This document shows, piece by piece, positions 51,516 through 60,351 of a DNA stretch of 64,000 nucleotides. The translations under genes and the position numbers were made by a program. The DNA is taken from positions 1 through 64,000 of the forward strand of contig JAGWHQ010000005.1 of NCBI GenBank assembly GCA_028866655.1. The letters are read 5' to 3'. The first letter of the stretch is position 1. Every line of letters begins with the position of its first letter. Under the pieces are notes generated by a model. That model ran no database searches. It was not told where the DNA came from and saw only the letters and a list, made by a program, of their open reading frames with translations. The DNA is from Nitrososphaerota archaeon (GTDB lineage Archaea > Thermoproteota > Nitrososphaeria > Nitrososphaerales > Nitrosopumilaceae).

Positions 51516-52433
51516 ATGAAACCTTTTGCTCCAAAATTTGTCTGGTTTGATGGTAAAATAGTGAGAGATGAGTATGCGAAGGTCCCAGTCATGACTCATG
51601 CCATACATTATGGAACTTCGGTTTTTGAAGGATTAAGAGGATATTGGAATTCCAGAAACTTGAATATTTTTAGATTGCAAGATCATATCAAGAGATTTAG
51701 AAATTCTGGTAAAGTATATTCAATTTCTCTTAGATTCACAGACAAAGAAATTGCTAATGCAATAATTCAGATTTGCAAAAAAAATAATGTTAAAGAATCA
51801 TGTTACATACGACCATTTTATTTTGTAGGCAAACATGGGATCAATCTCCACGTAACTGAAAATACTCCAACCCATGCTGCAATAGTCATGTTCCCATTTG
51901 GAGAATTGTTTAACAAAAATGGGATAAAGGTAGGCATATCTTCTTGGAGACGAATTCATGACATTTCTACACCACCACTTGCAAAGATGGGTGGAAATTA
52001 TCTTAATTCCATACTAGCAACACAAGAATCAAAGAGAAATGGTTACGATGAAGCCATCATGTTAGACCATCTAGGAAACATAAGTGAAGCCCCTGGTGAA
52101 AACATCTTTGTTGTAAGAGATAGAAAGTTATTAACACCTCCACCTAGCTCATCAGCATTAGAAGGAATAACAAAAGATTCAGTAATCAAGATAGCAGAAG
52201 ATCTTGGTTATCAGATAATAGAGCGTGAGATTCCCAGAACAGAGATTTATTTTGCTGATGAAGTATTTCTAACAGGAACTGCAGCAGAAATAACTCCAGT
52301 TATTTCAGTAGACAACAAGCTAGTGGGAGACGGTAAAGTAGGAAAGATTACAGGAGACATTAGAAAGATCTACTCAGATATTACCATGGGTAAAAATAAG
52401 AAATACTCAAAATGGATAACACCGGTGTACTAG
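51516..52433 (+). CDS. ilvE: Branched-chain amino acid aminotransferase (PLP class IV)
   Basis: The 305-residue protein has the IlvE pattern: VWFDGKIVRDEYAKVPVMTHAIHYGTSVFEGLRGY at the start, the PLP lysine in KMGGNYLNSILAT (about 159), NISEAPGENIFVV (about 191), and ADEVFLTGTAAEITPV. It transfers amino groups to and from Leu, Ile and Val. The next gene starts 1 nt after its stop, so it is co-transcribed with the sugar-nucleotide genes. Confidence 0.95.
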   Translation: MKPFAPKFVWFDGKIVRDEYAKVPVMTHAIHYGTSVFEGLRGYWNSRNLNIFRLQDHIKRFRNSGKVYSISLRFTDKEIANAIIQICKKNNVKESCYIRPFYFVGKHGINLHVTENTPTHAAIVMFPFGELFNKNGIKVGISSWRRIHDISTPPLAKMGGNYLNSILATQESKRNGYDEAIMLDHLGNISEAPGENIFVVRDRKLLTPPPSSSALEGITKDSVIKIAEDLGYQIIEREIPRTEIYFADEVFLTGTAAEITPVISVDNKLVGDGKVGKITGDIRKIYSDITMGKNKKYSKWITPVY

Positions 52434-52434
52434 T

Positions 52435-53370
52435 ATGAAGATAGTTCAGATAGGTACAGGCGGTTTTGGAAAAAATCATGTAAGAATTTTGTCTCAACTT
52501 GGAGTTCTTTCAGCTATATGTGACATGGATGTTTCTCGTGCAAAAGAGATTAGTGAAAAATATTCTGTGAATCATTATTCATCTCTAGATTCTCTCATGG
52601 ATTCAGAAAAATTTGACGCAGCATTTGTGTGCACACCTACTTCGACTCACTTTGATTTAGCAAAAAAACTCTTGGAACAGAAGAAAAATGTTTTTGTAGA
52701 AAAACCAATGACTTATTTTTCTAATGAAGGAGAAGAACTTCTCAAATTAGCCAAGAAAAACAAGGTAATTCTTACAAGTGGATACATAGAGAGATTCAAC
52801 CCTGCCGTTTCACTTGTCAAAGAATATGTCAAGACCAAAAAGTATGGAGAATTGATCATGCTTGAATTTCACAGAGAAAACAGAATGCCAAATCATATAA
52901 AAGATGTAGGAATTATTTACGACACTTCAGTGCATGACATCGATACTGCCATGTGGTTATTTGACGATGTACCAGAAGTAGTATTTGCAAGGTCTGGAAA
53001 AATAAAACATGAACATGAAGATTTTGCAACAATAATGCTAGGTTTCAAAGATAACAGAGTTGCAATCATATCATCAAATTGGATCACTCCAATTCGTGTA
53101 AGGAAATTTAATGCAGTATGTGGTGATGCCATAATTTCTTCTGATTTTATTACACAAGAAGTAAAAATCGAAACCAGTTCAGGAGCTGAAATACCAAGAA
53201 AGGAAATGGAAGAGCCTTTATTTTTAGAGATAAAAAATTTCATATCTGCAATAGAAGGAAAAGATAACATTCGAGTTAGAGCAGAAGATGCTGTAAACAC
53301 CACCAAGATTGCAGAAGCGGCACTTTTATCTAGTCAGAAAGGAACTCCAATCTATCTGAATTTAAAATGA
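52435..53370 (+). CDS. Gfo/Idh/MocA oxidoreductase, UDP-sugar 3-dehydrogenase-like
   Basis: The 311-residue protein begins MKIVQIGTGGFGKNHVRILSQL, the dinucleotide-binding motif. It has VCTPTSTHFDLAKKLLEQKKNVFVEKPMT (the EKP motif, about 94) and the catalytic region YDTSVHDIDTAMWLF (DxxxHDID, about 162). Relatives such as WbpB/GnnA oxidise C3 of UDP-GlcNAc derivatives. It overlaps the next ORF by 4 nt (ATGA), and an N-acetyltransferase follows, so a di-N-acetylated sugar nucleotide is the likely pathway. Confidence 0.82.
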   Translation: MKIVQIGTGGFGKNHVRILSQLGVLSAICDMDVSRAKEISEKYSVNHYSSLDSLMDSEKFDAAFVCTPTSTHFDLAKKLLEQKKNVFVEKPMTYFSNEGEELLKLAKKNKVILTSGYIERFNPAVSLVKEYVKTKKYGELIMLEFHRENRMPNHIKDVGIIYDTSVHDIDTAMWLFDDVPEVVFARSGKIKHEHEDFATIMLGFKDNRVAIISSNWITPIRVRKFNAVCGDAIISSDFITQEVKIETSSGAEIPRKEMEEPLFLEIKNFISAIEGKDNIRVRAEDAVNTTKIAEAALLSSQKGTPIYLNLK

Positions 53371-53636
53371 ACCGAAAACTAATGGAGATTCTTGCATGTC
53401 CAATAGACAAACACTTTCCACTAGAGTTGATAGAATTAATTTCAAAAGAAGAGATTATTTCTGAAGGTACAATATTTTGTTCAAAATGTTCTAGGTACTA
53501 TCCAATAATAGAAGAGATTCCCATAATGCTACCTGACGAATTGAGGGATAAGAATCAAGATATAGAATTTTTGAACAAGCACAAAAATACTCTTCCTGAT
53601 AAAATTATTACAAAAGGTCTTCCATGGCACTTGTGA
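53367..53636 (+). CDS. Trm112-like zinc-ribbon protein
   Basis: The 89-residue protein starts MNRKLMEILACPIDKHFPLELIE, with a CP-x-D motif, and has FCSKCSRYYPIIEEIPIMLPDEL in the middle, giving one zinc ribbon (C..., CxxC). This matches Trm112/UPF0434, an activator of methyltransferases, whose short form often lies in operons for surface or envelope glycans. Its partner methyltransferase is not in the operon. The overlap with the dehydrogenase indicates co-translation. Confidence 0.75.
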   Translation: MNRKLMEILACPIDKHFPLELIELISKEEIISEGTIFCSKCSRYYPIIEEIPIMLPDELRDKNQDIEFLNKHKNTLPDKIITKGLPWHL

Positions 53637-53642
53637 TGAGAA

Positions 53643-54119
53643 ATGGTTACAAATTTTATTTCTGAAAAAGCTAAACTTGGGAAAAATGTAAGAATATGGC
53701 ATTTTGCATATGTAGGAGATAATACTGAGATCGGAGACAATGTCAAGATTGGTTCACTTGCACATGTAGATTACAATGTAAAGATAGGAGAAAATACTAT
53801 GATTGAAGGACTTGTCTACATACCACCGCTTTCAAGAATTGGAAAAAATGTCTTCATAGGTCCAGCAGCGTCTTTAACTAATGATCCTTATCCAGCTAGC
53901 AAAAAAATGATAGGAGTAACCATAGAAGATGGAGTAGTCATAGGTTCTAGAGCAGTCATAAAGGCAGGAGTTAGGATAGGAGAAAATAGTGTTGTAGCAA
54001 TGGGAGCGGTGGTCACAAAGGATGTTCCACCCAATTGCGTAGTAGTTGGAGTTCCAGCCAAGGTCAAGTATTCAAGAGAAGAATACGACAAGAAAAAGAT
54101 GAAGTGGGAAAATAGTTAG
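53643..54119 (+). CDS. Left-handed beta-helix N-acetyltransferase (WbpD-like)
   Basis: The 158-residue protein is made of hexapeptide repeats: IGDNVKIGSLAHVDYNVKIGENTMIEGLVYIPP, then GVVIGSRAVIKAGVRIGENSVVAMGAVVTKDVPPNCVVVGVPAKV. WbpD/WlbB relatives acetylate the 3-amino group of UDP-2-acetamido-3-amino sugars, the step after dehydrogenation and amination. It is 6 nt after the Trm112-like gene. The 3-aminotransferase of that pathway (WbpE type) is not visible in the cluster. Confidence 0.85.
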   Translation: MVTNFISEKAKLGKNVRIWHFAYVGDNTEIGDNVKIGSLAHVDYNVKIGENTMIEGLVYIPPLSRIGKNVFIGPAASLTNDPYPASKKMIGVTIEDGVVIGSRAVIKAGVRIGENSVVAMGAVVTKDVPPNCVVVGVPAKVKYSREEYDKKKMKWENS

Positions 54120-54349
54120 TGGCGTATCTGTTGATGAAATATCCAATTTTTTACTTTTGACATTATCAAGATCCAAAGTGCTACAAGTGTAAGTGCGATA
54201 CCTGCTTTTACAACAGAATCTATTACACCACTTAGATTACCGAATCCTTGTATTGAAATATGTGAAATTATTAGTACAACAAGTGCGCCTCCAGCAATAA
54301 TCAATAGCCACATTACAAATATGTAGAAAAAAATTGAGGTTCCCTTCAT
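54116..54349 (-). CDS. Small membrane protein, 77 aa
   Basis: It has two membrane helices (about 5-28, IFFYIFVMWLLIIAGGALVVLII, and 42-63, VVKAGIALTLVALWILIMS), a loop of about 14 residues, and a short basic tail. Its ATG overlaps the stop of the GlcNAc-1-P transferase gene by 4 nt, so it is translated with it. The 3' end overlaps the convergent acetyltransferase by 4 nt. The family is unrecognised. Confidence 0.7.
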   Translation of the reverse strand: MKGTSIFFYIFVMWLLIIAGGALVVLIISHISIQGFGNLSGVIDSVVKAGIALTLVALWILIMSKVKNWIFHQQIRH

Positions 54350-55341
54350 AGCCTAATTTCCATCATGAAAGATGTTATTATTGCAAGTGCTGCAGAAAAT
54401 AATGCTAGTCTAAATATCACAAATCCTACTTGTTTTTCAGTAAGAGGTCCATTTGCTAAGATTAATCTCACAAGTGTAACTGGAGCAGATTTATCAGTGC
54501 TGGCCATCAACTTGAAGTCTTCAGTGTGAACAACGGGACTTACTTTTATTTGTCTATGTTCAACTATTCGTTTTACACTAGAGAGAAACAGAAAAGAGTT
54601 TATCACTGCAGGAAGCAATGCAATTGCTGCAACAATTTCAACATGACCTATGATAGACAATGCACCATACATTGCTCCCAGAGTTAATGCACCAGAGTCT
54701 CCGGGGAATATTTTACTAGGAATTTTATGATATTTGTAAAATGCTAACGATACAAAACCAAGAGGTAAACTTGCTAATGCAGTATCATAATGATGTACAA
54801 TGACTAGACAAACAGTAAGGGCAAAACTAGCGATTGTCATAAATCCGCTTGCAACACCATTTAGTACATCAATAGAGTTTACAGTATTTCCCATAACTGG
54901 AATGATAATGACTATCAATCCCAAATACAGTTCTGGAATCTTGACTGAACCAAATAATGGAAATGCAAGATGTGGAGAATACACTCCAAGTAAAATAATA
55001 GGTAATGCAGAAGCTGCAAGAGCAAGTGGTTTGAACCACCCACCAAGTACTTTTCTATCATCAGCAAAACCAACAAGAAAAGCAAGTGAAGTTGTAATGA
55101 TTATTGCAAGTATGCCAGTGGAGGAAAAAAAGGCATAGAGTGTAAGTTCAGAAGCCAGAATTCCTGCAAGAATTGAAGGTCCTCCAGGTCGAGCAACCAT
55201 CGTTGCAACTTCTTTGTTGTAATCTTTTACAACCATATTTCTTTTTGTTAGTACTTTAATCAGACTTGGAGTGATTGCATAAACGGTAACAAACGCTATT
55301 GCTGAAATCAGTATTCCTATAATGGTTTTATCCAGCATCAT
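54346..55341 (-). CDS. Polyprenyl-phosphate GlcNAc-1-phosphate transferase (Alg7/MraY family)
   Basis: The 331-residue protein has about ten membrane helices and the family's loops: MVARPGGPSILAG (near the N-terminus), FLVGFADDRKVLGG (the DD motif, about 92), NTVNSIDVLNGVASG (NxxNxxDGxN-like, about 153), and IFPGDSGALTLGA (FxGDxG-like, about 216). It transfers GlcNAc-1-P from the UDP sugar to a lipid carrier, the first step of N-glycan assembly. Its ATG overlaps the Hel308 stop by 4 nt. Confidence 0.9.
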   Translation of the reverse strand: MMLDKTIIGILISAIAFVTVYAITPSLIKVLTKRNMVVKDYNKEVATMVARPGGPSILAGILASELTLYAFFSSTGILAIIITTSLAFLVGFADDRKVLGGWFKPLALAASALPIILLGVYSPHLAFPLFGSVKIPELYLGLIVIIIPVMGNTVNSIDVLNGVASGFMTIASFALTVCLVIVHHYDTALASLPLGFVSLAFYKYHKIPSKIFPGDSGALTLGAMYGALSIIGHVEIVAAIALLPAVINSFLFLSSVKRIVEHRQIKVSPVVHTEDFKLMASTDKSAPVTLVRLILANGPLTEKQVGFVIFRLALFSAALAIITSFMMEIRL

Positions 55342-57461
55342 CTTATCTTTTTCAGATGTGTCTTTATGTTTTCTGCGATAATTGGTCCTATCTTGTCTAT
55401 TTTGGCTAATTTTTCAACAGATATTGAAGTTAGATCCTCTCTAGTTTTTAGGCCATTTTTGAATAGTATCCTGGCTCTCACTCTTCCAATTCCTTTTACT
55501 TGTACAAGATCAACAAGTTCTTCTTTTATGCCATATATCACCCTAGATCTTAGGGAATCAATCTCAGTCAAGATCTCATCTTTTTTTTCTAGTTTTGCAA
55601 TCTCATAGAGAGCATGAATTAGCCAGTCTGCAGTGTCTACCATCCTATGCATATCCCCAGATTCTATACCAAAATTATCAGACAGGAATATTTCGCTTGA
55701 TTCATTTATCCAGGCATGTATTGCAAGAAGACTTCGGTTACAGTCGTATTCAGATATAGGTTCTATTAGCTGATCAGCATAATTTTCAATCAAGGTACCT
55801 ACAAACTCATAATCTTTATTTCGTAATGAAAACTTGGGAAAGAAATCTTCGGAGATTGTAATCAAATGTAGTAAACCAAGAGCATGACCTTTTGTTGTAA
55901 TTAATTCCAAGGATTTTCTAAACAAAACTGCTGTAAGAGGATCGATATACAATGTAGAGGTTTTTTTGCCAAATTCTGTAGCGATATACCTATTTCCTTT
56001 TTGTTTGACAAGTTCTTCTGATTCTAAATATCGCAAAGATATCTGAATGTGGAATTTTATTGTAGTTTTTCTTTCTTGTGAACCAGAAAGAGTCTTTGAA
56101 AAGAACTCTACAATGTCTTCTCCTTTGATACCAGGATTTGTTGATACAAAACTGAGAAGATGAATTCGTAATGCCTTGTCTCCGGTAAGTTTTGAGGATA
56201 TTGGTTCAGGAGTTCCGTTAATGTAATAATCAAAGATCTCGTCGCTATTTGAGTTGCCCACAATTATTGCTTCACCATATTTGTCATATTGCGGTCTGCC
56301 TGCACGACCGCACAATTGTTTATACTCTAATATGCTAATTGGCTTGTTAACACCATATTTTGCATCATATCTAGACACATTAGCAATAACCACTCTTCTT
56401 GCTGGAAGATTCACTCCAGCAGCCAAAGTAGGTGTAGATGCCAAGATCTTTATTCTTTTGTTCCTAAATTCAGATTCAATTAGATCTCTGCAATTAGGAT
56501 TAAGGCCAGCATGATGAAACGCTACCCCATTTTTAACTAGACCTGCTAGTGTTTTAACAAGTTCAGTATGTTCATTATCATCCAAGATTTGTTGTGAAAT
56601 TTTTCCCAATACTTCTTTATCTTCACTGTTTAGAGTCTTTGACACAGCTTCTGATGCCTTTGTAGCAAGAGAGACAGAACGTGTTCTTGTTTCTGCAAAT
56701 AAAATTGCTTGACCCCCGTCATTTAATGAATCAAGGCCAAGGTCAACGGGTGGACCCCTAATGCTTGTTTGAACTTCAAATTTTTTCTTGTCTTGCATTG
56801 TAACGATACCTTGATCATAGACTCCTTCTGATAATGGAACTGGTCTCCACTCACTATGAACTAGTTTACACTCTAACCAATCAGCTATCTCGTCAGCATT
56901 GGTAACAGTAGCGCTTAGAGCAAGTATTTGTGGTTTTTGTGGTAATAGTTTTAGTTTTGTAAGTACAATTTCAAGAGTTGGTCCCCTATCATCATCACCC
57001 AATAGATGTACTTCATCAGCTATTACAAGACTTATTTGATCTAACCATTCTGCACCTTGTCTTATGATAGAATCCATTTTTTCATTGGTCAGTACAAGAA
57101 TATCATTTTGGCCTAGATTCTTGTCAGATATATCAAAATCTCCTGTAGATATTTGGATTTTCAGATTTCCACCAAGACCGTCTGAACCAAGTTTTTTAAA
57201 TTCATTGAATTTTTCTGAGGCCAAGGCCTTTAGAGGACTGAGATAGATGATTTTACCCCTCTTTTCAGATAGATGTTTTATTATTGCAAGAATAGCAAGC
57301 AATGTCTTACCACTTGCTGTTGGAGCAGAGACCAAGATACTTTTTCCTTCAAGTAATCCAGCCTTTACTGTCTTTTCCTGAGGAGGATACAGACTCACAT
57401 AACCATTTTTTTTAAGAAATTCGATTGTGGTAGGAGGAATATCTAGCTGTTCTATTTTCAT
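55338..57461 (-). CDS. hel308: Hel308 (Hjm) DNA helicase
   Basis: The 707-residue protein is a Ski2-family helicase. Motifs: SAPTASGKTLLAIL (I), VIADEVHLLGDDDRGPTLE (II), LALSATVTNADEIADWL (III), STPTLAAGVNLPARRVVI (V), KQLCGRAGRPQYDKYG (VI). A winged-helix part and a C-terminal helix-hairpin-helix end (LVQVKGIGRVRARILFKNGLKTRED) follow. It unwinds branched replication forks. The start ATG overlaps the mcm stop by 4 nt. Confidence 0.95.
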   Translation of the reverse strand: MKIEQLDIPPTTIEFLKKNGYVSLYPPQEKTVKAGLLEGKSILVSAPTASGKTLLAILAIIKHLSEKRGKIIYLSPLKALASEKFNEFKKLGSDGLGGNLKIQISTGDFDISDKNLGQNDILVLTNEKMDSIIRQGAEWLDQISLVIADEVHLLGDDDRGPTLEIVLTKLKLLPQKPQILALSATVTNADEIADWLECKLVHSEWRPVPLSEGVYDQGIVTMQDKKKFEVQTSIRGPPVDLGLDSLNDGGQAILFAETRTRSVSLATKASEAVSKTLNSEDKEVLGKISQQILDDNEHTELVKTLAGLVKNGVAFHHAGLNPNCRDLIESEFRNKRIKILASTPTLAAGVNLPARRVVIANVSRYDAKYGVNKPISILEYKQLCGRAGRPQYDKYGEAIIVGNSNSDEIFDYYINGTPEPISSKLTGDKALRIHLLSFVSTNPGIKGEDIVEFFSKTLSGSQERKTTIKFHIQISLRYLESEELVKQKGNRYIATEFGKKTSTLYIDPLTAVLFRKSLELITTKGHALGLLHLITISEDFFPKFSLRNKDYEFVGTLIENYADQLIEPISEYDCNRSLLAIHAWINESSEIFLSDNFGIESGDMHRMVDTADWLIHALYEIAKLEKKDEILTEIDSLRSRVIYGIKEELVDLVQVKGIGRVRARILFKNGLKTREDLTSISVEKLAKIDKIGPIIAENIKTHLKKIR

Positions 57462-59539
57462 ACCCGGTTATAATGACCAGGTTTGGATTCATAAATAGCT
57501 GACTCTCTCTGTAATTTTTTAATATATTTTCTTGATTCATCTTCTGTAAATTTACCAGTCTTGATCAATTCTTTGACAAATGCTTTTTCTTCAACAGGTC
57601 TTTTTTCATCTCCTTCAAGTGATTTCATCACATCCATGAATAGTTGCATTTTTGAAACCTCACTATGAGGACGTCCTTGGAGAACTCCAAGATCAACTTT
57701 TCCTGTATTAACATCAACACCCGCATCTTGTAACATACTTTGCATGAGAAAGATTGCACGTTCTGCATCTTCACCATCAACTTGTGTCTTCATCAATAAT
57801 CTAGCTCTTGCTGTTGCCAATCTTACAAGCCCCTCTAATTGTCTTGGTGTTACGGTTATCATTCCTTCAGATTCTACATTTCTCATTGTCATATAGTAAT
57901 TTAGAATCAGATCTTCTGCTTCAGGAGTAAGATTGGGATCGAATCTTTTTGCATATGAGAGATATTTGGTAAGAATATCAACATCAACTAGTGACTTGGT
58001 ATCAGTTCCTGATACCCTATGTAAATTCAATATGTGTCTTGCAATCCTTGTATCTCGTTCTTTTGATGGAATATCTCTAACAACAAAAATAAGATCAAAA
58101 CGAGTTAAAAGCGGAACTGGAAGATTAACATTTTCTGTGATATTCTTGAAAGGATCATATTTTCCAAACATCGGGTTTGCTGCAGCTAAAATTGAAGTTC
58201 TGGCATTCAATGTTGCAACAATTCCACCTTTTGCAATACTTACTGATTGTTGTTCCATTGTTTCATGTAATGCACTTCTATCTTCTGGTTTCATTTTATC
58301 AAATTCATCTATACATACAAGACCTTGATCTCCTAATACTACAGCACCAGCCTCAAGCATCATTATACCAATTTTATCCCTGACAACTGCAGCTGTGAGT
58401 CCTGCGGCAGTAGAACCTCTACCAGATGTATAAAGCCCCCTTGGTGCAATTCTTGCACAAAATTTTAACATCTCACTTTTTGCAGTACCAGGATCACCAA
58501 CCAGAAAGACATTGATGTCACCACGAATTTTAGCTCCATCAGCAAGAATTTTTTGAGTAGATCCTACGATTAGTAACAAAATGGCTTCTTTGATTATATC
58601 ATGTCCACTCACATGTGGTGCAAATGAGGCAACTAATCTATCATAGATATCCGGATTTTTAACAAGTGATTTGATTATTCTTTCTTCATCAAGAGAGATT
58701 TCTTCTCGTTCAGTGCTTCTAGAAGTTTTATTTCCTCGTCCACGATGAAATTCAATGTTATTTCCTTGAATTCTTAATCTATAGATGCCACTTTTTCCTC
58801 TCATAGAAGGTATGTGTTCTTGTTCAATTCTTACAATTCCTGTAAGTATTATACGATCTCCTGGTCTTGCGTTATCAACCAAGTCTTGCAAGACTGTGAC
58901 ATCAAGATAATGAGGTAGTTGACCAGGAGGTAGATCCTCTGGTAATTCTTGCAGTCTCACCATTTGAAAATCAATAAACTTACTTTGTTCTGGATTTATC
59001 TCAAGATCTCGATGGGTACATTTTCCATTATCACATTTTAATGGTTCTTTGAACTCAAGACCTTTCTCTTGAATTCTCACAGTCTTGTGGTTATCAGGAC
59101 AAAAGTAAACTAGTTCTTTTGCAAGTGGTTTGATTTCAGAAGATCTAACAACCATTCCAGATACACTAATTACTTTTCCAATAACCTCTGCGTTTACTTC
59201 ACGTAAGCTTCTCTGTGACGGATAATTTGAAATTCTTACTCTGATATCATGTCGAATTTTTTCTGCATATTGTGGAAATCGTTCTTTAAGAATATCTTTT
59301 ATTGCACCACCAAAGGCTCGAAGTATTTCATCAGGATCAGTTGTAAATATAGATTCAATTTCAGGATACGAAACTAGATCATTATAATCAACTACAATGT
59401 ATTGTGTTTTCTTTGCCATCATTTGATCTATTTCATCAACATATTTGTAAACATCAGATTTGTCTTTGAATTGACTTAGAAAATCTTTTACTTGATCTTG
59501 AAGTTTACTCTTGGAAATCGATTCAGGTTGAGTAGTCAT
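57458..59539 (-). CDS. mcm: MCM replicative helicase
   Basis: The 693-residue protein has an N-terminal domain with a zinc motif (CPDNHKTVRI...CDNGKC, ending in C-x4-C), a beta-hairpin region, and the AAA+ module. Walker A is LVGDPGTAKSEMLKF (about 337), Walker B LVCIDEFDKM (about 398), sensor region AAANPMFGKYDP, and arginine finger LTRFDLIFVV. The C-terminal winged helix is present (RPVEEKAFVKELIKTGKF). It unwinds DNA ahead of the fork with GINS and Cdc45/GAN. Confidence 0.97.
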   Translation of the reverse strand: MTTQPESISKSKLQDQVKDFLSQFKDKSDVYKYVDEIDQMMAKKTQYIVVDYNDLVSYPEIESIFTTDPDEILRAFGGAIKDILKERFPQYAEKIRHDIRVRISNYPSQRSLREVNAEVIGKVISVSGMVVRSSEIKPLAKELVYFCPDNHKTVRIQEKGLEFKEPLKCDNGKCTHRDLEINPEQSKFIDFQMVRLQELPEDLPPGQLPHYLDVTVLQDLVDNARPGDRIILTGIVRIEQEHIPSMRGKSGIYRLRIQGNNIEFHRGRGNKTSRSTEREEISLDEERIIKSLVKNPDIYDRLVASFAPHVSGHDIIKEAILLLIVGSTQKILADGAKIRGDINVFLVGDPGTAKSEMLKFCARIAPRGLYTSGRGSTAAGLTAAVVRDKIGIMMLEAGAVVLGDQGLVCIDEFDKMKPEDRSALHETMEQQSVSIAKGGIVATLNARTSILAAANPMFGKYDPFKNITENVNLPVPLLTRFDLIFVVRDIPSKERDTRIARHILNLHRVSGTDTKSLVDVDILTKYLSYAKRFDPNLTPEAEDLILNYYMTMRNVESEGMITVTPRQLEGLVRLATARARLLMKTQVDGEDAERAIFLMQSMLQDAGVDVNTGKVDLGVLQGRPHSEVSKMQLFMDVMKSLEGDEKRPVEEKAFVKELIKTGKFTEDESRKYIKKLQRESAIYESKPGHYNRV

Positions 59540-60075
59540 TTTTTATCATCCATTATTTGTCGTTTGAATTCAGCACTATTGTCATGAATATAATCAAACA
59601 GTGTTCTTTCTTCTATGGTCAACTTTTTTGCTAAATCATTAGTCATCTTGGATGAATCTGCCAATCGAATTATCTTTCCTTGTCGTTTACGAATAAGAGA
59701 ATTCAGTAGACTTTCTATTTTATCACGATCTTCTTGTGGAAGTCTACGTGTAAAGGAATTCACTTTGATGTAAAAGTCAAGATCCAACGTAGAGAGATCA
59801 AAATCACCCTGTACATTTTCTTTCATAACTGCCTGCTTCAAGGCTACAATCATATCAGTATCTTGCACCTCAACCAATTTTTCTGAAGATAACACTTCGG
59901 CTATCCATCTAGATATACTCAGCATATCTCCCTGCTTGGCCTCTACGGATGTCAAGGGTGCATCTATTTTCAGATCATGAACAAAATTGACTTTGACATC
60001 CTGTAGACGATATCCTATACTATGAATCTGTATGAGTTCTGAAATGTGCAATTTACTCGATCCTCCTTTGAGCAA
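59536..60075 (-). CDS. GINS complex subunit
   Basis: The 179-residue protein looks like archaeal GINS of the B-then-A domain order (Gins23 type). A small beta domain is at the N-terminus (VNFVHDLKIDAPLTSVEAKQGDMLSISRWIAEVL) and a helical domain at the C-terminus (RLPQEDRDKIESLLNSLIRKRQGKIIRL then LTIEERTLFDYIHDN). It would bridge MCM to the GAN/RecJ-like nuclease at 1.2 kb. The start is TTG 60075; the ATG-overlapped mcm start shows translational coupling. The Gins23/51 choice is tentative. Confidence 0.8.
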   Translation of the reverse strand: MLKGGSSKLHISELIQIHSIGYRLQDVKVNFVHDLKIDAPLTSVEAKQGDMLSISRWIAEVLSSEKLVEVQDTDMIVALKQAVMKENVQGDFDLSTLDLDFYIKVNSFTRRLPQEDRDKIESLLNSLIRKRQGKIIRLADSSKMTNDLAKKLTIEERTLFDYIHDNSAEFKRQIMDDKK

Positions 60076-60237
60076 CTAAAGGGATCGATCGATCAATTCT
60101 GTTAACCATTTAGTGCGATCATTTGATCTAGGATCTATCTCTACAAATTTGTTCCTGTTTTTAATTAAAAAATGCATCTTCTCATATAACATGAAATTCA
60201 AGTCACCATTCCAACAATTAGCTCTTTTTTCAACCAT
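60076..60237 (-). CDS. Candidate 53-aa protein directly upstream of GINS (not in ORF track)
   Basis: I found this by translating the gap on the minus strand. It begins MVEKRANCWNGDLNFMLYEK and ends in LTELIDRSL then TAG. Its stop codon is followed at once by the TTG start of the GINS gene, in the same frame, with no spacer. It has a balanced charge pattern and no membrane helix. No family is recognised. The tight junction with a replication gene is the main support; chance is possible for an ORF this short. Confidence 0.45.
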   Translation of the reverse strand: MVEKRANCWNGDLNFMLYEKMHFLIKNRNKFVEIDPRSNDRTKWLTELIDRSL

Positions 60238-60351
60238 AATAACAATCGGTTATAACAATAACACCCAAGAATACACCTTTCATGCGTATTGTAACAATTC
60301 ACATAATTTCTTAAACTTAATTTTATTAGTAAGTGAAAGACGTATGTCCCT

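Noticed and set aside
60076-60078. TAG read-through joining the 53-aa ORF to GINS
   Set aside because: Nothing suggests a pyrrolysine system, and GINS alone has the expected domain length, so two separate genes are simpler.
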